Shown: positions 32,317 to 34,944 of the stretch, one piece after another | Layout: every line of letters begins with the position of its first letter | Position numbering within the stretch: position 1 is the stretch's first letter | Origin: an uncultured Alistipes sp. | GTDB lineage: Bacteria; Bacteroidota; Bacteroidia; Bacteroidales; Rikenellaceae | Reading direction: 5' to 3' | Length of the DNA: 34,944 nucleotides | Assembly: GCA_905213895.1 (NCBI GenBank) | Contig: CAJMKE010000020.1 | Location: 1-34,944 of the forward strand | Notes under the pieces: model-generated | Seen by the model: only the letters and a program-made list of their open reading frames with translations | Database searches by the model: none | What the model was told of the DNA's origin: nothing | Position numbers and translations under genes: made by a program

Positions 32317-33633
32317 ATGAAAAAAATATCGATAGCCGTCGCGTCGGTCCTGATTGCGGCGACGGCATACGGGCAGTCAGCCCGCATCTACCGCACGGAG
32401 TTCGTGCCTTACGACACGCGCGAGGACGCATTGGCGAAAAACTGCGCCAATACGGTTCATTACCTGCGCTATTCGCCGACGGCGATTGGGTCGGACGGCA
32501 GGACCGAAATCGTCGGCGAAACAGTCGCTATCTCGACTTCGTGGAGCGACTACGACGTCTATCTGCATATCGAGAATACCATAAAGGCATACGACGTGTC
32601 GATTAACGGTCGCACGGTCGCCGGAACCGACGACCCGTATACGCCCGCCGACTATCTTATTTCGCCATATCTGCGTCAGGGCGGGAATGAAATCGCGCTG
32701 CGGCTGCGCCACGCCGATGCTCCCGAACTGAACGACGATGCCAAGAGCGGTCTCCGCGAGCAGTTCGCGGGGTGTTATATCTTCGCGCAGCACAAACTGC
32801 ACGTGTTCGACTACGACGTGGCGATACGTTTCGACGAATCGGGTCGCAATGCCGTGCTGACGCTCGACGTAGTGGTCGGGAACTCGTTCAACTATCCCGA
32901 GCCGGTGAATGTCGGCTACGATATTTATGCTCCGAACGGAAAACTGATAGATTATGCCGTCCGCGAAATCGTCGTGGACGGACGTTCGCGCGATACGCTC
33001 CGCATCCGCACCGCGCTCGGCGACGCGAAAGGGTTCGCTTGGAGCAGTGCCAATGCGTCGCTCTACAAACTGATGCTCTATGTCAAGCGCGACGGCAAGC
33101 CGCGCGAGTATATTCCGTTCCGAGCCGGTCTGGGACGCTCGTCGTTCGACGGACAGACGCTGACGCGCAACGGCACGGCGGTGAAAATCCGCAGCACGGC
33201 ATACGACGCCCGCACTACGCGCAAGGAGGCGATGGCGGACATCCGGGCGTTGAAGAAGCAGGGTTTCAACACGCTCGTTCCGTCCAATCCCCAGCCGAAA
33301 TGGTTCTACGACCTTTGCGACGGACTGGGAATGTACGTTATCGAACGTGCGAACATCAATCCCGCGCTCCGCAAGGACGACCGCCGTATCGACGGCACGC
33401 CGTCCAACAATCCCGCTTTGGTCGATGAGTATCTCCGCCGCGTGAAGGCGATGTACTACCGCACGCGCAACCATACGTGCATCATCGCCTATGTCTTGGG
33501 CGGCGGGCGTGCAGGCAACGGCTACAACATGTACAAGGCTTACGAGTGGTTGAAATCCGTCGAGCCGGAGCGTGCCGTGATATGCACGACGGCAGACGGG
33601 GAGTGGAACACCGACATCGACGAAATAAAATAG
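32317..33633 (+). CDS. Secreted glycoside hydrolase family 2-like protein lacking catalytic residues (pseudoenzyme)
   Basis: The 438-residue protein has a signal peptide (MKKISIAVASVLIAATAYGQ). Residues about 20-150 resemble the GH2 sugar-binding jelly roll (DYDVYLHIENTIKAYDVSINGR, YLISPYLRQGGNEIALRLR), followed by an Ig-like domain and the first half of a TIM barrel. The segment RNHTCIIAYVLGGGRAGNGY aligns with the GH2 signature RNHPSIIxWSLGNEAGNG, but Asn-Glu is replaced by Gly-Gly, so the acid/base glutamate is gone. The chain then stops before the region that carries the nucleophile; active GH2 enzymes are about 600-1000 residues. It can be a sugar-binding relic or a repurposed protein. 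Upstream starts at 32296 (ATG) and 32269 (TTG) are less consistent with the promoter and signal peptide. rlmH follows after 7 bp. Confidence 0.8.
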   Translation: MKKISIAVASVLIAATAYGQSARIYRTEFVPYDTREDALAKNCANTVHYLRYSPTAIGSDGRTEIVGETVAISTSWSDYDVYLHIENTIKAYDVSINGRTVAGTDDPYTPADYLISPYLRQGGNEIALRLRHADAPELNDDAKSGLREQFAGCYIFAQHKLHVFDYDVAIRFDESGRNAVLTLDVVVGNSFNYPEPVNVGYDIYAPNGKLIDYAVREIVVDGRSRDTLRIRTALGDAKGFAWSSANASLYKLMLYVKRDGKPREYIPFRAGLGRSSFDGQTLTRNGTAVKIRSTAYDARTTRKEAMADIRALKKQGFNTLVPSNPQPKWFYDLCDGLGMYVIERANINPALRKDDRRIDGTPSNNPALVDEYLRRVKAMYYRTRNHTCIIAYVLGGGRAGNGYNMYKAYEWLKSVEPERAVICTTADGEWNTDIDEIK

Positions 33634-33640
33634 CGGAGCG

Positions 33641-34114
33641 ATGAATATCGATTTGGTTGTCGTCGGCAAGACCGATTCGCGGGAGGTGGACGCCTTGGTC
33701 GAGATGTATGCCAAGCGCATAAATTTCTATGCCAAGTTCTCAATCGTATATCTGCCCGACGTGAAGAATACCCGCAAACTCTCGCAGGCGCAGCAGCGCA
33801 CCGCCGAGGGCGAGGCTGTATTGCGTCAGGTCGGCGACGGCGACTATCTGCTGCTGCTCGACGAACACGGTGAGGAGTTGCGCTCCGTGGAGTTCGCCGC
33901 ATGGATGCAGAAGCGCATGGCGGGCGGTCTGCGGCGGCTGGTATTCGTCATAGGAGGTCCCTACGGATTCTCGGATGCCGTGTATTCGCGCGCCGACGGA
34001 AAACTGTCGCTGTCGCGGATGACCTTCTCGCACCAAATCGTCCGCGCAATCTTCGCCGAGCAACTCTATCGTGCATTTACGATTATCCGCAACGAGCCTT
34101 ATCACCACGAATAG
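33641..34114 (+). CDS. rlmH: 23S rRNA (pseudouridine1915-N3)-methyltransferase
   Basis: The 157-residue SPOUT methyltransferase modifies pseudouridine 1915 in helix 69 of 23S rRNA on the 70S ribosome, using S-adenosylmethionine. The trefoil-knot region is clear: LLLLDEHGEELRSVEFA, then VFVIGGPYGFSDAVYSRADG and LSLSRMTFSHQIVRAIFAEQLYRA, ending in the conserved NEPYHHE. Length equals the family norm (about 155). It starts 7 bp after the GH2-like gene and probably shares its transcript. Confidence 0.96.
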   Translation: MNIDLVVVGKTDSREVDALVEMYAKRINFYAKFSIVYLPDVKNTRKLSQAQQRTAEGEAVLRQVGDGDYLLLLDEHGEELRSVEFAAWMQKRMAGGLRRLVFVIGGPYGFSDAVYSRADGKLSLSRMTFSHQIVRAIFAEQLYRAFTIIRNEPYHHE

Positions 34115-34127
34115 TCTTGAAGCGATA

Positions 34128-34165
34128 AAGCCGCGGACGCACACCCGCGCACGCGGCTTGCTTTT
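34128..34165 (+). terminator. Probable terminator of rlmH
   Basis: AAGCCGCG at 34128-34135 pairs with CGCGGCTT at 34152-34159, followed by GCTTTT. The loop is 16 nt and the T-run only four, so it is weaker than the other terminators here. Confidence 0.45.
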
Positions 34166-34190
34166 GCGCGGGAGGGTACCCTCCCGCGCA
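34165..34190. repeat. Perfect 26-bp palindrome
   Basis: TGCGCGGGAGGGT at 34165-34177 is the exact complement of the following 13 bases, with no spacer. It directly precedes array copy 8 by 5 bp. Confidence 0.85.
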
Positions 34191-34195
34191 ATTCT

Positions 34196-34222
34196 TTAAG
34201 GACTTTAAGGTCCTTAAAGTCA
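34196..34222. repeat. 9-bp periodic TTAA array, copy 8
   Basis: TTAA at 34196, 34205 and 34214, with spacers GGACT and GGTCC and a trailing AGTCA. CTTTAAGGAC and GTCCTTAAAG form a perfect 10-bp stem around TTTAAG. It is flanked by a palindrome on the left and a hairpin on the right. Confidence 0.9.
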
Positions 34223-34223
34223 A

Positions 34224-34246
34224 GCAGCCGCCAATCAGGCGGCTGC
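34224..34246. repeat. GC-rich hairpin abutting array copy 8
   Basis: GCAGCCGCC (34224-34232) and GGCGGCTGC (34238-34246) form a perfect 9-bp stem with loop AATCA, one base after array copy 8. Confidence 0.85.
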
Positions 34247-34257
34247 AAATAAAAGAA

Positions 34258-34346
34258 GGGCGGTACTATCTTTTCCTAGTTTTTTAATTGTAGATATGAC
34301 TAAACGGTTAAATTGACTATCTATTGTATTTATAGTTGTACCGCCC
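34258..34346. repeat. AT-rich island bounded by 9-bp inverted repeats
   Basis: GGGCGGTAC (34258-34266) and GTACCGCCC (34338-34346) are exact reverse complements enclosing 71 bp of about 25% GC, far below the surroundings. Inside is a second inverted repeat, TAGATA and TATCTA, near 34291-34318. No ORF of note. It may be a small decayed mobile element, an RNA or a protein-binding locus. Confidence 0.65.
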
Positions 34347-34353
34347 CATAACC

Positions 34354-34378
34354 GGTGCCGCGACATGCTCGCGGCACC
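34354..34378. repeat. GC-rich hairpin
   Basis: GGTGCCGCGA (34354-34363) and TCGCGGCACC (34369-34378) form a perfect 10-bp stem around CATGC. Confidence 0.8.
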
Positions 34379-34411
34379 CTCTCCGACGTCCGTAGTAGCG
34401 TCCTGTCATGC

Positions 34412-34430
34412 GGCTGCCTGCGGGGCAGCC
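34412..34430. repeat. GC-rich hairpin before array copy 9
   Basis: GGCTGCC (34412-34418) pairs with GGCAGCC (34424-34430). The flanks CGTC-CTGTCA (about 34399-34408) and TGACGACG (34432-34439) extend the stem imperfectly up to array copy 9. Confidence 0.65.
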
Positions 34431-34439
34431 CTGACGACG

Positions 34440-34485
34440 TTAAAGTCTTTTAAGGTCATTAAAGACCTTAAAGTCCCTAATGACT
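34440..34485. repeat. 9-bp periodic TTAA array, copy 9
   Basis: TTAA at 34440, 34450, 34459 and 34468 and CTAA at 34477, with spacers AGTCTT (one base longer, the only period break seen), GGTCA, AGACC and AGTCC, then TGACT. TTAAGGTC and GACCTTAA pair perfectly around ATTAAA. Confidence 0.88.
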
Positions 34486-34512
34486 TTTTCTTTCGCAAAT
34501 CACTGAAAATGG

Positions 34513-34775
34513 AAAAAGGCGGACGGGGTCTGCATTATACGCAAATACAGGTCGTGGAAAACCTACCGAACAATATAATACAAAACCCGCGCCCGCCAAG
34601 GCAGTACGATTGGTCTTCGCGATTTCCGTATGGAAATCGCTCGTGCGTCCCCGACGGGACGCAGGCAGGATGCCGCAACATTAAGTTATGGATAAGCGCA
34701 CCCTTGATTTGCCGTCCAGTTACAAATTTCCACGTTCGTATTTGCGGCAAATGCACCCCGCTTTTCAGCGGTCTG
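34513..34775 (-). ncRNA. Candidate structured non-coding RNA, about 260 nt, with own promoter
   Basis: Transcribed leftwards from a consensus promoter, the RNA would start near 34775. Its two ends pair in a long irregular helix: 34750-34759 with 34525-34536, 34738-34746 with 34540-34548 (9 bp, perfect), and 34727-34734 with 34553-34560 (8 bp, perfect). Near the 5' end is a CCGCT-GAAA-AGCGG hairpin (34758-34771). The apical part holds two perfect hairpins, 34645-34662 (7-bp stem) and 34619-34640 (9-bp stem). A T5 run on the minus strand (34513-34517) just after the closing helix fits a 3' end. The rod-like closing helix and size recall 6S-type RNAs or the Bacteroidales-1 motif, but I cannot confirm either. 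The 91-residue ORF across it is likely spurious. Confidence 0.72.
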
Positions 34776-34780
34776 CAATG

Positions 34781-34811
34781 CAAAGATAGTACAAAAAGGC
34801 GGGATTGCAAA
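34781..34811 (-). promoter_or_regulatory. Promoter of the candidate ncRNA
   Basis: On the minus strand TTTG (plus 34808-34811) precedes TATCTTTG (plus 34781-34788) by 19 nt, a complete match to the Bacteroidetes consensus, placed directly ahead of the structured region. Confidence 0.82.
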
Positions 34812-34830
34812 CTTCTTGGGGGTATTTTTG

Positions 34831-34856
34831 TTCGGGGGAGTAAAACCTCCCCCGAA
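34831..34856. repeat. GC-rich hairpin before array copy 10
   Basis: TTCGGGGGAG (34831-34840) and CTCCCCCGAA (34847-34856) form a perfect 10-bp stem around TAAAAC, 4 bp before array copy 10. Confidence 0.85.
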
Positions 34857-34860
34857 CTCT

Positions 34861-34896
34861 TTAAGGACTTTAACGACCTTAAAGTCCTTAGGGTCT
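34861..34896. repeat. 9-bp periodic TTAA array, copy 10
   Basis: TTAA at 34861, 34870 and 34879 and TTAG at 34888, with spacers GGACT, CGACC and AGTCC, then GGTCT. AAGGACTTTAA and TTAAAGTCCTT form a perfect 11-bp stem around CGACC. It is followed directly by a GCCCCC/GGGGGC hairpin at about 34899-34918. The remaining bases to 34944 are GC-rich with no gene seen. Confidence 0.9.
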
Positions 34897-34944
34897 GCCG
34901 CCCCCAAAGAGCGGGGGCAGGGCCCGGGGCCGGGCGAAAAAACC

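Noticed and set aside
30740..32431. Extended AsnS start at 32431
   Set aside because: The additional 104 residues cross the intergenic promoter region and the opposite-strand GH2-like gene; known AsnRS proteins begin at the equivalent of 32119.
34535..34810. 91-residue minus-strand ORF at the right end
   Set aside because: It begins upstream of a consensus promoter and runs through the paired helices of the candidate ncRNA; composition is Cys/Arg/Pro-rich with no domain. RNA structure explains the sequence better.
190..34896. CRISPR array interpretation of the periodic repeats
   Set aside because: The repeat unit is 9 bp with 4-bp cores; CRISPR repeats are 23-47 bp with spacers of similar length, and no cas gene is present.

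Overview
The window is about 35 kb of GC-rich (roughly 57-58% by eye) chromosome from a member of the Bacteroidota, most likely order Bacteroidales and close to Alistipes/Rikenellaceae. The evidence is the promoters, which repeatedly follow the Bacteroidetes pattern TTTG-N19/20-TAnnTTTG, the near absence of Shine-Dalgarno sites, the family content (omega-type RpoZ, BamD, DapD, A-type flavoprotein, lipoprotein signals) and the high GC. The genus is inferred from GC and gene content, not proven.

Layout, left to right. 1-42 is the 5' half of tRNA-Glu(UUC) on the minus strand with its promoter. 236-8124 (minus) reads as one long transcription unit: bamD, an RpoZ/omega-like gene, coaBC, recN, then a metal/cobalamin-type ABC importer (lipoprotein, permease, ATPase; two of the junctions are ATGA overlaps), followed by an EamA transporter gene broken by one in-frame TGA. 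8266-15975 (minus) holds a SUI1/YciH initiation factor, a secreted protein of unknown function, a 1003-residue secreted protein joining a HEYRH metallopeptidase-like module to beta-propeller and beta-barrel regions, a class A penicillin-binding protein and asd. 16225-17289 (plus) is an isolated DUF4435/TOPRIM-like gene. 17331-21986 (minus) is prolyl oligopeptidase, aspartate kinase and a PLP aminotransferase. 22103-26644 (plus) holds dapD, birA, gcvH, a 36-residue membrane peptide, mdh and an unrecognised polytopic membrane protein. 26790-32119 (minus) holds asnS, rpoN, glf and an FprA-type flavoprotein. 32317-34114 (plus) holds a GH2-like pseudoenzyme and rlmH. The last 830 bases contain no convincing protein gene but many hairpins and a strong candidate for a structured non-coding RNA.

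Functionally this is mostly housekeeping: cell-envelope building (BamD, PBP1A, Glf, DAP pathway through LysC, Asd and DapD), coenzyme A and biotin use, translation (AsnS, SUI1, RlmH, tRNA-Glu) and DNA repair (RecN).

The most unusual feature is non-coding. Eleven short arrays with a strict 9-bp period, TTAA-nGWCn, lie almost exclusively between genes, usually directly after a stop codon. Within most arrays the 5-nt spacers occur as complementary pairs, so most arrays can form perfect or near-perfect stem-loops despite differing sequence, and several abut GC-rich hairpins. I found no CRISPR array, IS element, integrase or phage gene.
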